Program-made: the position numbers and the translations under genes
Assembly: GCA_004352715.1 (NCBI GenBank)
Contig: SCFE01000050.1
Coordinates: forward strand, 1,638,281-1,661,925
Direction of reading: 5' to 3'
From: Hofstenia miamia
Taxonomy: Eukaryota; Xenacoelomorpha; Acoela
Length of the DNA stretch: 23,645 bases
Shown: in pieces, positions 9,210 through 19,735 of the stretch
How the letters are laid out: each line of letters opens with the position of its first letter
Numbering within the stretch: position 1 is the first letter of the stretch
The notes under the pieces: generated by a model
Seen by the model: the letters and a program-made list of their open reading frames with translations, nothing else
What the model was told of the DNA's origin: nothing
Database searches by the model: none

Positions 9210-10216
9210 AGTTAGTTGTCTAATTTAATCTCAAACCATCGAATTATTTACTCATCACTCTTGATGTTGTTACCTTGACTTCAATCATTAATAATTTGTT
9301 CCATTCTTTTGAAAACAATTGCCAAACAACAAATGTGAAAAACAAAATTTCAGATACAACTGCTTTATTTATAATTTATTTCCAACATCTACTCAAATAT
9401 GCAATAAATTGCAATAAATGTATGTATTTACAGGAAGTGACAACTTCGGAAATAACAAAACTTTATCATCAAGTCAATAAATGGTAGACGCAAGTCATTT
9501 CTGTTTGGCAAGATTCAATTATTCAGAATGTGTTATGATTGTATTTCATCGCTAAATTCAAACATAATTCAATTATTAATGCTTTTTTAGTGTACCATAA
9601 AATGCCACAACGAACTTTATAGGTTTTCTTTAGAAGCTTGAATCGATAAATGCTAGTATAAATGATGAGATAGACAACAAAATTTCTTAAATCGAATTGA
9701 GTAATATGAGAAGAGTTTGGCGAATAATGGCCAATGTACAGACGTGGACTTTATGGATATGCCTGATATTGGAAAGAAGCTTAAATGAATAAAATCAAGT
9801 ATCAATATTATTGAATATACATATAAAAATCTTTCTAATTTGAAGTTCTCATGATATTGTCGTCTTCGAATTGATGAGCTTATAAATTTGCGAGCCAAGG
9901 GCCGCTTTTTTACTGTAATTTGCAAAATTGGCAACTAATTTCAGTAATTGACTGTATGAATTTGAATTTAAAAAATTATTAATTGCTTAGTGCCAATAAT
10001 TTATTGAACAGACCTGCTAGTATATATGTGGTGCCATTTGACTTACATTCAAAACTTATGATAACGCCATCATTCTTTTTTTTTTGCATGCAAATTATTC
10101 TTTTGAGAAACAATTTATTCTACTAGGCAGGTTTTGGGCAACGTGGGCCGCATTTACAACTTAAGAATTACCTACTACACCGAAAATGTTTTAGGTGGAG
10201 GGTGCTGCAATTTTTT
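9210..10216 (+). repeat. 1-kb dispersed direct repeat, copy 1
   Basis: Near-identical over its whole length to 15931-16938 (constant offset 6721 at the start). I counted roughly 15-20 differences in about 1007 bases, close to 98% identity, with several at CpG. The left edge lies nine bases after (TA)10; the right edge stops within a T run (GCAATTTTTT). I see no terminal inverted repeats. A 70-codon frame (9275-9487) is shared by both copies, but two of the three differences in it change the residue, so it shows no sign of protein constraint. Two hAT-end-like words occur inside: GCGAGCCAAGGGCCGC (about 9890) and CAGGTTTTGGGCAACGTGGG (from 10128). It may be a transposable element family or a segmental duplication. 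Confidence 0.85.
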
Positions 10217-10945
10217 CTAAAATTTCACTTAATTCAAAATTTATATAAAAGAATTATTTACATTTATCTAAAAACTTGCAGTTATTAAAAATCATAAATC
10301 TATTAAAAAAGAATTTGTATTATCTTTTATCAAAATTCGACATGAACTATTCGAGTCTAAATGAAATGCAATTTAAATTTCACAATCATGATTACTGCAT
10401 TACAAGAAATTCAATTGGCCACAATACGAATGCGCAAATTTGTAAGTCCGCGAGTTTTTGAGAGTGCCAATAAGTCTTTTATTGTAACTACACTCTTAAT
10501 AGATACCTTTCTTATTCTTCAATTGAAATCGTAAGGAAGTTGATAAGTATTCTAAAACTTAGAACTTGGAAATCAAAATCCAAGTTTTAATTTTGCTAAC
10601 ATTTAAACTGGTGCATGTTTTGTTGTTTTTACACATAAATTGTAGTCAGAGTAAGGGCTGATTCTTTTTCTTAGCTTCAGCTATTTACAATGATTTTGAA
10701 ATATTTATAGACCAAGCAGTCTTTCTCATTACAATACTAAAATGCACCCCGCGCCTCACCAGACAAAAACTTGTATATACAATATTTACAACTATTTACA
10801 CAACAAGGAATAACGGAATAATAATACAGAACAAGCATTTTACCAGGATATCTAAATATAAAAGTACAAATATTTATATCGAAATATGTAGAATATACAA
10901 TATATAATGAAAAACACCTAAATCTTTCGACATATTAATTAATTA
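10217..10945. other. AT-rich intergenic sequence
   Basis: Only short chance open frames. No repeats, splice structure or coding signal that I can support. Confidence 0.5.
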
Positions 10946-12252
10946 CACTGTGTGACAAAAAATATTTTTTTCTTAGTTTAGTACTTTTTTCTGTGTTTTT
11001 GGTCAATTATCATGAAATTGAATTTATTGCCTAAATAATGATTAAGCTGAGGAATCAGAAATTGTATTAAGATGGAGAACCAAAAATCCTCAAATAACTT
11101 TTATAATTGCACACAAACATCTAATTCTATTTTGATGTTAATGTAAGCAGATGTTTTGTTTTCATCCATAACCCACTAGTCCAAAATATAGCTTAAATAG
11201 GTTAGTTTTCAAATTGAGATATTATCAAGGCTTTTAACTTTTCAACAAACTTATCCTTAGTGATCAAATAACTAACATATAGATTGTTTTCATATATTTG
11301 AACCTACAGAAATTTGATGAAGCTGAAAAACATTCAATTAACATTTCAGAATTCCAGGCAATATCCCTTCTCTTGAATGTTGCAAGGAAAATTTTGATGT
11401 GTCTCATGCTAAGATGTAGCTTTGCAGCTATTGGAAAGTAATGGAGAACCTAAAAATTAATTACAGAAAAAATCATTATTAAATTGGCTCATTTGTTCCT
11501 TCAAAATTTTCTGTAGGCTAAATATGCGTTCTTCTACATCAGGACATTTAAGTATTGGAGTTCAATCCTGTGAAGTGCAGGTTTAAGATTTTTGTTGATA
11601 GCAAGATATATGAAAAAACCCTTACTAATAAATAAAAATAACTGTTACTATTGTAATTCATGCCAAACATGAGAATTGCAAATGGCAAAGGCTGTTGATC
11701 TTCAAATACCCAAGAATATATTACTTGGGTGTCAAGATCCAATATCCTGATAAATGCTAAATTTCTAAAAATATGCTTCAAAATATGTTATTTGCATTCT
11801 CACTATATTTATAAAGGGTTGATTTTTCAGAATATAATATTCACTTATGTAACAGAATTCACACAGGTCTTGCATTTATAAGAAGGCATTATATTTGCAG
11901 AGAAAGAGTGAGTGATGTTGTCATAAGCACAGTTCATGGTTGTTATGTAGTATGCTAGGGGCATAAAAGTATATTAAATAAATTTTCCCTATAGTTATCC
12001 CAATTTGACTCATCACAAAAGAAAAACTGATGTTAATCAATTATTGTTGGAAAATAGTAGCAGAGAAGGTTTAACTTCAGTGTCCCAACAAAGTAATCAT
12101 ATGTAGGCTTTTCAAACTTAGAATACAACTTGCTCAACTAGTATGGTTTTATGTGTAAAATGGCATTCAATTTCATAAGTGTCGTCCCAAAATTTACAAA
12201 TTTACGGAAATCAGTGAAAAAATCAGTCAACTATATTTTATGTCACACACTG
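10946..12252. mobile_element. 1.3-kb DNA transposon with long degenerate terminal inverted repeats
   Basis: The left end CACTGTGTGACAAAAAATAT (10946) pairs with the reverse complement of the right end CAGTGTGTGACATAAAATAT (from 12252). Further in, ATGAAATTGAAT (11012-11023) pairs with ATTCAATTTCAT (12165-12176) at similar distances from the ends (66 and 76 bases), so the inverted repeats are at least about 80 bases long. TA lies directly left of the left end and one base beyond the right end, compatible with a TA target site. No transposase motif could be read inside, and the 77-codon minus-strand frame at 11548-11781 does not resemble one. Tc1/mariner-like size and TA flanks are suggestive only. 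Confidence 0.6.
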
Positions 12253-13664
12253 TTATCAAAGCCAAGTCATTCATTGCTGTCTGCCTAATTTTATTAATTA
12301 ACATCTGCGCAAAAACAATTTTATTATATATTTCTTATTTAATAACTTGGCCAACTAAATTGCAGCTTAAATTTGCCTTATTAATTATAATTTTATATTA
12401 CATTATATTGTAAGCAAACCCAGTGTGCACTGTGAACAACCACGCGAAATTCTAAAATCTCTCCTGTGTTAACACACAAACGATTTTCGAAGTATTAATT
12501 AAGATTCTTCAAAGCACGTAAGGAATTAATTTTGAATTCATATTTTTAATAGCAAAACATCTATTAAAAACCACAGCAAAGCTGAGAAAATATCGTTATA
12601 GTTTGAAGCACATTATTATTTGTCAGTTGCTTTCTGAAAAATCAAATTTTAACATGGAATTTGTTGCATTGCATTTTCTCCCAGGATTGAGCATTATGCC
12701 ATCATTTGTTAAAGGTTTTTAAGCAGTACTCCAAATTTGTAGTGTGTTATACTTAATTAATGTTTAAGTGTTCTAAGCAGATAAAAAAAACTATTATATT
12801 TGGGATAATTTCATCATTATTTGTTTAACAGAAATTTGAAAATATCAAAAATTTTGAAATCATAGCTACAATATTCATTGTAAGTGTCATCTGAGGAGGA
12901 TCTTGAATGAAAAAAAGTTAAATATTAAAGCTACGGTAGGATTTGGTCCGATCCTGTCCAGTAAGGACCACTCCCAGCTTTGAGCTGTAACACAAGTCTA
13001 CAAAAGTTGTGACACAATCTTTTTTTATAAGAGAAGCATCTGCTTTGCACAGTATGCATTTTGCTTCACACAACAAATGCGAAGGCAGGCAAAGACAATG
13101 CTAATAAAAAAGATTAGTCAGAACAAGAAATAACAAGTGTCAACACAAAACTGTTAGCAATACATTAGCAAAAAATATGATATTATAATTTTTAAGAAAA
13201 TCAAATTGTCTACAATTTATGTATATATTATATATTGTTTATATATTATGTATATTGTATATTTCATTCTTCATTCATTTCTGTTAAAATTTATTTTGAT
13301 CATCAAACATTTTAATTAAATTTTTCTATTGAAATTTGATTTAAAAATAAATTTTGCTGCACCATGAAAAGGCAGAGAGATAAAGAGAGTTTTACTAGTC
13401 TTCAAACAATTCTAACTTGGTGCTAAAATTTCGCATAAATTATTCTTATATTAATATTCTATTTCGCCATTACAATAATTAAAAATGTTTATGTTAAAAC
13501 AAAAGAGTCAAAGCAATATATTTGTTAAAAATACCAATTTTAGAACTACAAACGAAATATTCAATTCATGCAATTTGTCTTTGTCTATATATGTGGTGAT
13601 CTCAGTGTAAGAAATCGGTAAATGTGTTTAACATGGTTGTGTCTCCCATTGTGTTTTGTCGGTG
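12253..13664. other. AT-rich intergenic sequence
   Basis: No gene identified. A short, less AT-rich patch at about 12935-13005 (GGTCCGATCC, GGACCACTCCC) may be a transposon scrap. 13200-13260 is a TATAT-rich tract. The 3' edge (TGTTTTGTCGGTGTAAATAA) leads into the (TAA)n array and resembles the tail of a retroelement ending in TAA repeats, which I cannot confirm. Confidence 0.4.
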
Positions 13665-13671
13665 TAAATAA

Positions 13672-13731
<60 letters not shown>

Positions 13732-13732
13732 G
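13665..13732. repeat. (TAA)n microsatellite
   Basis: About 22 near-perfect TAA/AAT units with one interruption (AAAAA near 13680). The same trinucleotide forms the tails of the retroelements at 17014-19965. Confidence 0.95.
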
Positions 13733-14770
13733 GATTCTGAAGTCAAATGTTATTAATGCTTTTTTGCATGCTATTTAAAATTCCTTAATTTACGATTGTT
13801 TTTATAAGTGGTGTAGTGTTGAAAGATAGTTGGGGCGATTACCCTTTTCATATAAGATTCAAAAACCAGTCTTAAATTCAGTTATTAAATCATGTAAATG
13901 ACAATAAGCTTTAATATTTTTAAGCAAGCATTGTGGTAACATAAACACCTAAAGAACAGACTGATGTAGATTTAACCGTTTATTGACAATTTCAGACAAT
14001 ATTGTAAACACACAATTGAATAATGAACTATTTATACTATTTATATTTGAAAATTCTAATTGATTGAAAAATTTTCAAATTCTCTCATTACTTAATGTGC
14101 GGATATCAGAAAGTTTAAAGCAAATGGGAGCAACAACACTTTTGTATATTTTTTAAGAAGCCCTTAAAAATTGAACAAAAATTCTTGGGATGCTTTAGAT
14201 TATTAATGAAACTAAAACTTTAGCCTTCATTTTTATGATTTGCAAGAAGTAGAGCTTAACCAGGGATTGAAATTTTCGAGAAACTAATTAGTAATCCAGT
14301 AATATTTGCTAATAAAAGTAGACACTGTATATGTTGCCTGTGTTTGTGACAATCTAATATATCTCACTGCAAATGGTTGGCAACAAACTGTGAAAAACCA
14401 ATATAAGTTAGTTCAAACAAAAAGCAAGAAAAACCAAAAAAGATAGAAAGATAATTCAAAAAATTAGTAAAATATATAAATTATTAAAATCAAAAGTTCC
14501 TGCTCTTTTTTTCATTGAAAGCCTTAGTAAACATTACTGATATTGATTTTAAAGTCAACAAATCCTTAATTATCCTTCAATTGTGATGTTTTTCAAAACT
14601 TCGAAAGTTATAAACCGCTGAATGGGAAGTAATCCCAATGTTTGGACTTGATTTATGTTAAGCACTGAGTATTAACATAATTTCAGGTCAACCCAAAATG
14701 AACGCATACTATGTACATGTAATTTATGAACAATGTGTTGAAAATTAAAATTTAGAATTTGTAGTTTTAC
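13733..14770. other. AT-rich intergenic sequence
   Basis: Short chance frames only. If 14771-14980 is a real exon this would be its downstream intron, but I could not find a convincing following exon. Confidence 0.4.
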
Positions 14771-14980
14771 CTTGCTATCATTTTGCTCTTCCAAAACTCT
14801 ATTGAAACTTTGAAATTTCAGTGTGTAAATTTTATGTGTTGCTAACAGAACCACAACAGTGGCAATGATTATAAAATGGCCCCAAAATACTCCGAATTGG
14901 CATAACATTAAATGTGACAGTGCTAAAATTTCGTAGGCCTGACCAAGCTTGGGGAAGACTTTCCGGCACATGCCCACAGG
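14771..14980 (-). CDS. Possible single internal exon of a membrane protein
   Basis: An open minus-strand segment of exactly 210 bases (70 codons, phase 0 at both ends) is bounded by an acceptor (TGCTTTTAAG, AG at 14982-14981) and a good donor (GCAAG|GTAAAAC, GT at 14770-14769). It encodes a basic start, a long hydrophobic stretch (about residues 20-48, including FGVFWGHFIIIATVVVLLAT), then FQSFNRVLEEQ. The first codons use G/C at third positions more than the surroundings do. A membrane helix followed by a phi-x-x-LN-x-x-LEE-like segment is reminiscent of insect-type gustatory receptors (7tm_7), but that is a weak inference. No flanking exons were found, and chance open frames of this length exist elsewhere in the window. 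Confidence 0.3.
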
Positions 14981-15884
14981 CTTAAAAGCAATTTCACAAA
15001 TCCTAAAAATATTACTATCAATAAATTTGCACTATAGTCGTATTATGTTGATGATTAATATCAAAACACATAACTGCAATTACTGAAACAACGACTGTTA
15101 AGAAACTTTCGGTAACCTGCTAGCCTTGTCTGCACCCATATGTTGGATGACTAAACTCTGTAAGAGCCCCTTGTTAAAATTTTAGCCTACATCACTTTTT
15201 ATTCATCAAGATTTCTATATTGTATTCTATTTTTTAGCTTGCAAAACTAAAATGTAGCGATAGATGGCGTACTATCTGCTAACTTTTCCGCTGGCAAATC
15301 GCCAGAGTTTTAAACTATATTTATAGAAAAAGTCAGTGGTACGAGTAACATAAATCTGAAAGAATATTTATATTTACTACTTTAACCTTAAAAAATTATA
15401 TATTTGTATGAATAAGTAAGAAAATCTAAGCTTAATATTTATACTATGTAGTTAGCATTTTGTTAGCATAGTGCTAGCACAGTTTCCAGTGGGAAATGTT
15501 CAATATATCTGGATCTATTTTTCATTTACAACAATAAGATTTGATGGAACCGTTTAAATTTATTTGGGGTATTAATGGACCCCTTTAAAGAAAACATAAA
15601 TACAAAAATTAGGAGCAAATAATAATTTTTGGAAACTACTATTTTGTTGTATTATTTGATTATCAATATGATGTTGTATTTTCTGCGCAGCAATAAATGT
15701 TATAAACTGAGTTTTATTAATATTAGTTTTAAACTTATGCACAAAATAATAATTGATTATGAATTCAATATCTTCCTGTAATAATTTAGTTGAAATAAAA
15801 GCGTTTCAATCAGTGCTCAATAGACACGTATCATCTGCATATTGATAATAATTTTGCAATCCATATATGACATGACAGATCATT
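14981..15884. other. AT-rich intergenic sequence
   Basis: No coding region supported. Short local repeats of GTTAGCA/GCTAGCA occur at about 15450-15480. Confidence 0.4.
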
Positions 15885-15885
15885 A

Positions 15886-15930
<45 letters not shown>
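15885..15930. repeat. (TA)n microsatellite bordering repeat copy 2
   Basis: TA dinucleotides with one phase slip, ending exactly where the 1-kb repeat begins at 15931. Confidence 0.95.
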
Positions 15931-15931
<1 letters not shown>

Positions 15932-16938
15932 GTTAGTCGTCTAATTTAATCTCAAACCGTCGAATTATTTACTCATCGCTCTTGATGTTGTTACCTTGAC
16001 TTCAATCATTAATAATTTGTTCCATTCTTTTGAAAACAAGTGCCAAACAACAAATGTGACAAACAAAATTTCAGATACAACTGCTTTATTTATAATTTAT
16101 TTCCAACATCTACTCAAATATGCAATAAATTGCAATAAATGTATGTATTTACAGGAAGTGACAACTTCCGAAATAACAAAACTTTATCATCAAGTCAATA
16201 AATGGTAGACGCAAGTCATTTCTGTTTGGCAAGATTCAATTATTCAGAATGTGTTATGATTGTATTTCATCGCTAAATTCAAACATAATTCAATTATTAA
16301 TGCTTTTTTAGTGTACCATAAAATGTCACAACGAACTTTATAGGTTTTCTTTAGAAGCTTGAATCGATAAATGCTAGTATAAATGATGAGATAGACAACA
16401 AAATTTCTTAAATCGAATTGAGTAATATGAGAAGAGTTTGGCGAATAATGGCCAATGTACAGACGTGGACTTTTATGGATATGCCTGATATTGGAAAGAA
16501 GCTTAAATGAATAAAATCAAGTATCAATATTATTGAATATACATATAAACATCTTTCTAATTTGAAGTTCTCATGATATTGTCGTCTTCAAAATTGATGA
16601 GCTTATAAATTTGCGAGCCAAGGGCCGCTTTTTTACTGTAATTTGCAAAATTGGCAACTAATTTCAGTAATTGACTGTATGAATTTGAATTTAAAAAATT
16701 ATTAATTGCTTAGTGCCAATAATTTATTGAACAGACCTGCTAGTATATATGTGGTGCCATTTGACTTACATTCACAACTTATGATAACGCCATCATTCTC
16801 TTTTATTTGCATGCAAATTATTCTTTTGAGAAACTATTTATTCTACTAGGCAGGTTTTGGCCAACGTGGGCCGCATTTACAACTTAAGAATTACCTACTA
16901 CACCGAAAATGTTTTAGGTGGAGGGTGCTGCAATTTTT
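15931..16938 (+). repeat. 1-kb dispersed direct repeat, copy 2
   Basis: Second copy of 9210-10216 in the same orientation. It is bordered directly by (TA)n on the left and, after a single N at 16939, by TATATATATA on the right, so it appears to sit inside a TA microsatellite. It carries the same 70-codon frame (15996-16208) and the same GGGCCGC-containing words at about 16618 and 16868. Confidence 0.88.
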
Positions 16939-17013
16939 NTATATATATAGTTATATAGCTAACAGTATTTGTCACAGTACAGCTCCCTGTGCGACTCCCA
17001 ATTTTTTGTTAAG
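16939..17013. other. Short link between the TA repeat and the retroelement nest
   Basis: One N, a short TATATA run and about 60 bases of unassigned sequence that form the 3' flank of the minus-strand retroelement. Confidence 0.5.
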
Positions 17014-17404
17014 TATTATTATTCTTACTTCTCACAGCTTCATGCTGGTATCCCTCTCAGCTCGGGGAACTCATCAGTTCCCAGGGAGTCTGAGAGCTTT
17101 CCTCAGGACTCTAGCTGCTGCCTTATCTGCTACTGCTCCTCCCCACTTTGTACTCCCAACTCCTCTACGTATTTCTTATGCTTCTTATTCACTGCTCCTA
17201 GTGCTCCTACAACTACCGGACTACTTCAACATTCTTTAACTTCCACAGCCTTTTTATTTCCTCTGCCAACTCCCTGTACTTGTCTATCTTCTGTTTCTCC
17301 TTGCTTTCTACATTTCTGTTCTTTGGAACTGCTATGTCTATCACTGCTCCCAATCTTTTCTTTTTGTCTACTACTATTATGTCTGGCCTCCGTGCTTCTA
17401 TCAC
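17014..17404 (-). pseudogene. Dong/R4-type retrotransposon copy A, endonuclease domain and 3' end
   Basis: The minus-strand translation gives the catalytic core of a restriction-like endonuclease as found at the C-terminus of R2/R4/Dong/NeSL-class non-LTR elements. RRPD is followed after 14 residues by a second Asp (Asp codons at 17383 and 17338, in RLGAVIDIAVP), then a lysine-rich K-x-x-KY-x-x-L segment (KIDKYRELAEEIKRLW). Such enzymes nick the target DNA to prime reverse transcription. A one-base loss near 17217 shifts the frame; the next frame continues VVVGALGAV and reaches stops. The copy ends in a short AATAATAAT tail (17023-17014). It continues the coding of 19291-19696: the break between them is filled by a plus-strand LINE and an assembly gap. 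Confidence 0.85.
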
Positions 17405-18566
17405 TTTGCTTCTTAAAAAATAGATAGCAGCGTGTAATTTTAAACAGTAAAAAATCAAGTTATATTACGACTGAGCGTGGGGTGCCCCAAGGTACTGTAC
17501 TTGGCCCTATTTTATTTGCAATTTTTGAAAATATAATAAATAATAAAACATGTCAAGCACAGCGGCATTTATCAATATGCCGACGACACATGCCTAATAA
17601 GTATCGCAAAAAATGCTTTTATGCTACAAAAAAAACCTCCAAACAGATATTGAAAAATTAAACAATTATTTTACAAATAATGAACTAAAACTAAATATTG
17701 AAAAACTCAATTTATAATTTCTTCACCGAAGGCACAAAGAAATCTAATAAGTGATATAAAAATAAAGATAAATAATGAGTCAATAAAGCAAAGTGAATCA
17801 GTCAGCTATTTAGGAGTGGAGATAGATAATGAACTAAAATCTGAAAAATTTCTACTGAATAAGATTCAAAAAATGACTGCAGGCATTAGATATCTCTACG
17901 CAATATAATATCAAGTAATTATCATAAACAACTGATACATGCTTTGTGTTTGTCTCGTTTTCAATACTGTTCTTTTTTTAAATAACCTAAGTTCGATACA
18001 TCGTATGCTTCTATCAAAGACATTTAATAGGTGCATAAAAACTCTAAACTTTGCACAAAAGCATGACGAAGCATTAGTATATAGTAATAAATATAAAATA
18101 TTATCTCCGTTCTATCACATTTATCTGCATATCTATTTTATTTATATTCAAATCTCTACAAACATCTCTCCTCTTCCTTTATTACTATATTAAATTAAAT
18201 GAGGGATCGCAAAAATTTTCATGTTTAACTAAAAATTATAATGGCTTTCATCACATATCAATTAAATTGTGGAATAATTTAGATTATGAAACGCGAATAG
18301 AAAAAAACTATAAAAAGTTTAGGAAAAAATTGAAACAATTTCTTCTAATAAAACAGCATACATTAGGGGACGATAATACACTTCATACATTCGAAATATA
18401 TATCCAAATTTGAGCACATACACAAACATTCACACATACATTGAATATATTATTATATATTGTACATATTAATTTGTAGTTAATTATTTGTTTATGTTTT
18501 ATTTTTTCATGCGATAGTTTGAGGATTTTTGTATACATATATTGTGCGATAAATTTGCATTGACTC

Positions 18567-18598
<32 letters not shown>
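17405..18598 (+). pseudogene. 5'-truncated LINE (Jockey/CR1-like reverse transcriptase) inserted in copy A
   Basis: The plus strand starts abruptly inside the reverse transcriptase domain. Motif GVPQGTVLGPILF is at 17479-17517. After a frameshift, the catalytic YADD box is at 17576-17587 (YADDTCLI). Then come SYLGVEID (about 17800), a segment with LSRFQYCSFF (about 17945), and a C-terminal tail containing KLWNNLDYETRI and FRKKLKQFLL, ending at TGA 18411-18413. About 155 bases of 3' UTR follow, and the tail is (TTA)n at 18568-18598. Several stops and frameshifts make it dead. Non-LTR elements of this type commonly truncate at the 5' end on insertion, which fits the abrupt start. Assignment to a clade is tentative because only the C-terminal half is present. 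Confidence 0.85.
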
Positions 18599-19290
18599 NN
18601 NNNNNNNNNNNNNNNNNNNNNNNNNNNNNNNNNNNNNNNNNNNNNNNNNNNNNNNNNNNNNNNNNNNNNNNNNNNNNNNNNNNNNNNNNNNNNNNNNNNN
18701 NNNNNNNNNNNNNNNNNNNNNNNNNNNNNNNNNNNNNNNNNNNNNNNNNNNNNNNNNNNNNNNNNNNNNNNNNNNNNNNNNNNNNNNNNNNNNNNNNNNN
18801 NNNNNNNNNNNNNNNNNNNNNNNNNNNNNNNNNNNNNNNNNNNNNNNNNNNNNNNNNNNNNNNNNNNNNNNNNNNNNNNNNNNNNNNNNNNNNNNNNNNN
18901 NNNNNNNNNNNNNNNNNNNNNNNNNNNNNNNNNNNNNNNNNNNNNNNNNNNNNNNNNNNNNNNNNNNNNNNNNNNNNNNNNNNNNNNNNNNNNNNNNNNN
19001 NNNNNNNNNNNNNNNNNNNNNNNNNNNNNNNNNNNNNNNNNNNNNNNNNNNNNNNNNNNNNNNNNNNNNNNNNNNNNNNNNNNNNNNNNNNNNNNNNNNN
19101 NNNNNNNNNNNNNNNNNNNNNNNNNNNNNNNNNNNNNNNNNNNNNNNNNNNNNNNNNNNNNNNNNNNNNNNNNNNNNNNNNNNNNNNNNNNNNNNNNNNN
19201 NNNNNNNNNNNNNNNNNNNNNNNNNNNNNNNNNNNNNNNNNNNNNNNNNNNNNNNNNNNNNNNNNNNNNNNNNNNNNNNNNNNNNNNNNN
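18599..19290. other. Assembly gap (692 N)
   Basis: The gap begins inside the LINE's (TTA)n tail and ends precisely at the KILW codons of copy A. It hides the right-hand insertion junction and any target duplication of the LINE. Open frames drawn across it are artefacts. Confidence 0.97.
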
Positions 19291-19696
19291 TCCCACAGTA
19301 TCTTAACCTTCTCATTTTCTATGATGCCCTGTGGCTTGTGCTCATACCACTTGTCTCCTGCTTCTAACCCATGCTGCCTGCTCAAACTCCAGTGTACCAT
19401 TCTTCCCACATTGTCATGCCTGAACTTATATTCATTCTGTGCCAACTTCTCACACCCTGCTATCAGATGATCTACTGTTTCCGCCTCTTTCTTACATAGC
19501 CTACACTTATCACTTACTTCTACTCTTCTGTCTATATGCTTCTTCACCCAGTTTGTTCTTATTGCTTGCTCCTGTGCTGCCATTATTAGTGCTTCTGTTT
19601 CTCTCTTCAGTCCTGCCTTCTTTAACCACTTGTTGCTCTCTTCTCTATAACACTTTTCTGTGTTCCTCCAGTATTCTCCATGCATTGCCTTCTGCC
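19291..19696 (-). pseudogene. Dong/R4-type retrotransposon copy A, CCHC region (5'-truncated)
   Basis: The minus-strand frame from 19696 begins mid-protein (RQKAMHGEYWRN) directly after the (TAA)n tail of copy B. It reads without stops to the gap at 19290. It contains a C-x2-C-x8-H-x4-C zinc-binding motif (CRLCKKEAETVDHLIAGC, 19505-19452), which in R2/R4/Dong-class elements precedes the restriction-like endonuclease. It also contains KRETEALIMAAQEQAIRTN and LSRQHGLE, typical of the same C-terminal region. The next part of the protein is at 17014-17404. The absence of stops here and the lone frameshift downstream suggest a fairly young copy, truncated at its 5' end when it inserted. The in-frame ATG at 19757 lies in copy B and is not a real start. 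Confidence 0.87.
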
Positions 19697-19698
19697 TA

Positions 19699-19733
<35 letters not shown>
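19697..19733. repeat. (ATT)n / (TAA)n microsatellite between the two Dong-type copies
   Basis: About 12 ATT units. On the minus strand this is the 3' TAA tail of copy B and also the 5' boundary of copy A. Confidence 0.95.
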
Positions 19734-19735
19734 GT

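Noticed and set aside
8856-9228. Long frames across 8909-9180
   Set aside because: Made almost entirely of N plus TA repeats.
9275-9487. 70-codon frame conserved in both 1-kb repeats
   Set aside because: Conservation follows from recent duplication; two of three differences change the residue, so there is no sign of selection on a protein.
16925-17427. Serine/leucine-rich plus-strand frames of 104 and 152 codons
   Set aside because: Antisense to the Dong-type endonuclease coding; composition is that of a reverse-strand shadow.
18383-19315. Frames of 254-310 codons
   Set aside because: They are N runs with repeat edges; only the retroelement frame ending at 19291 carries real sequence.
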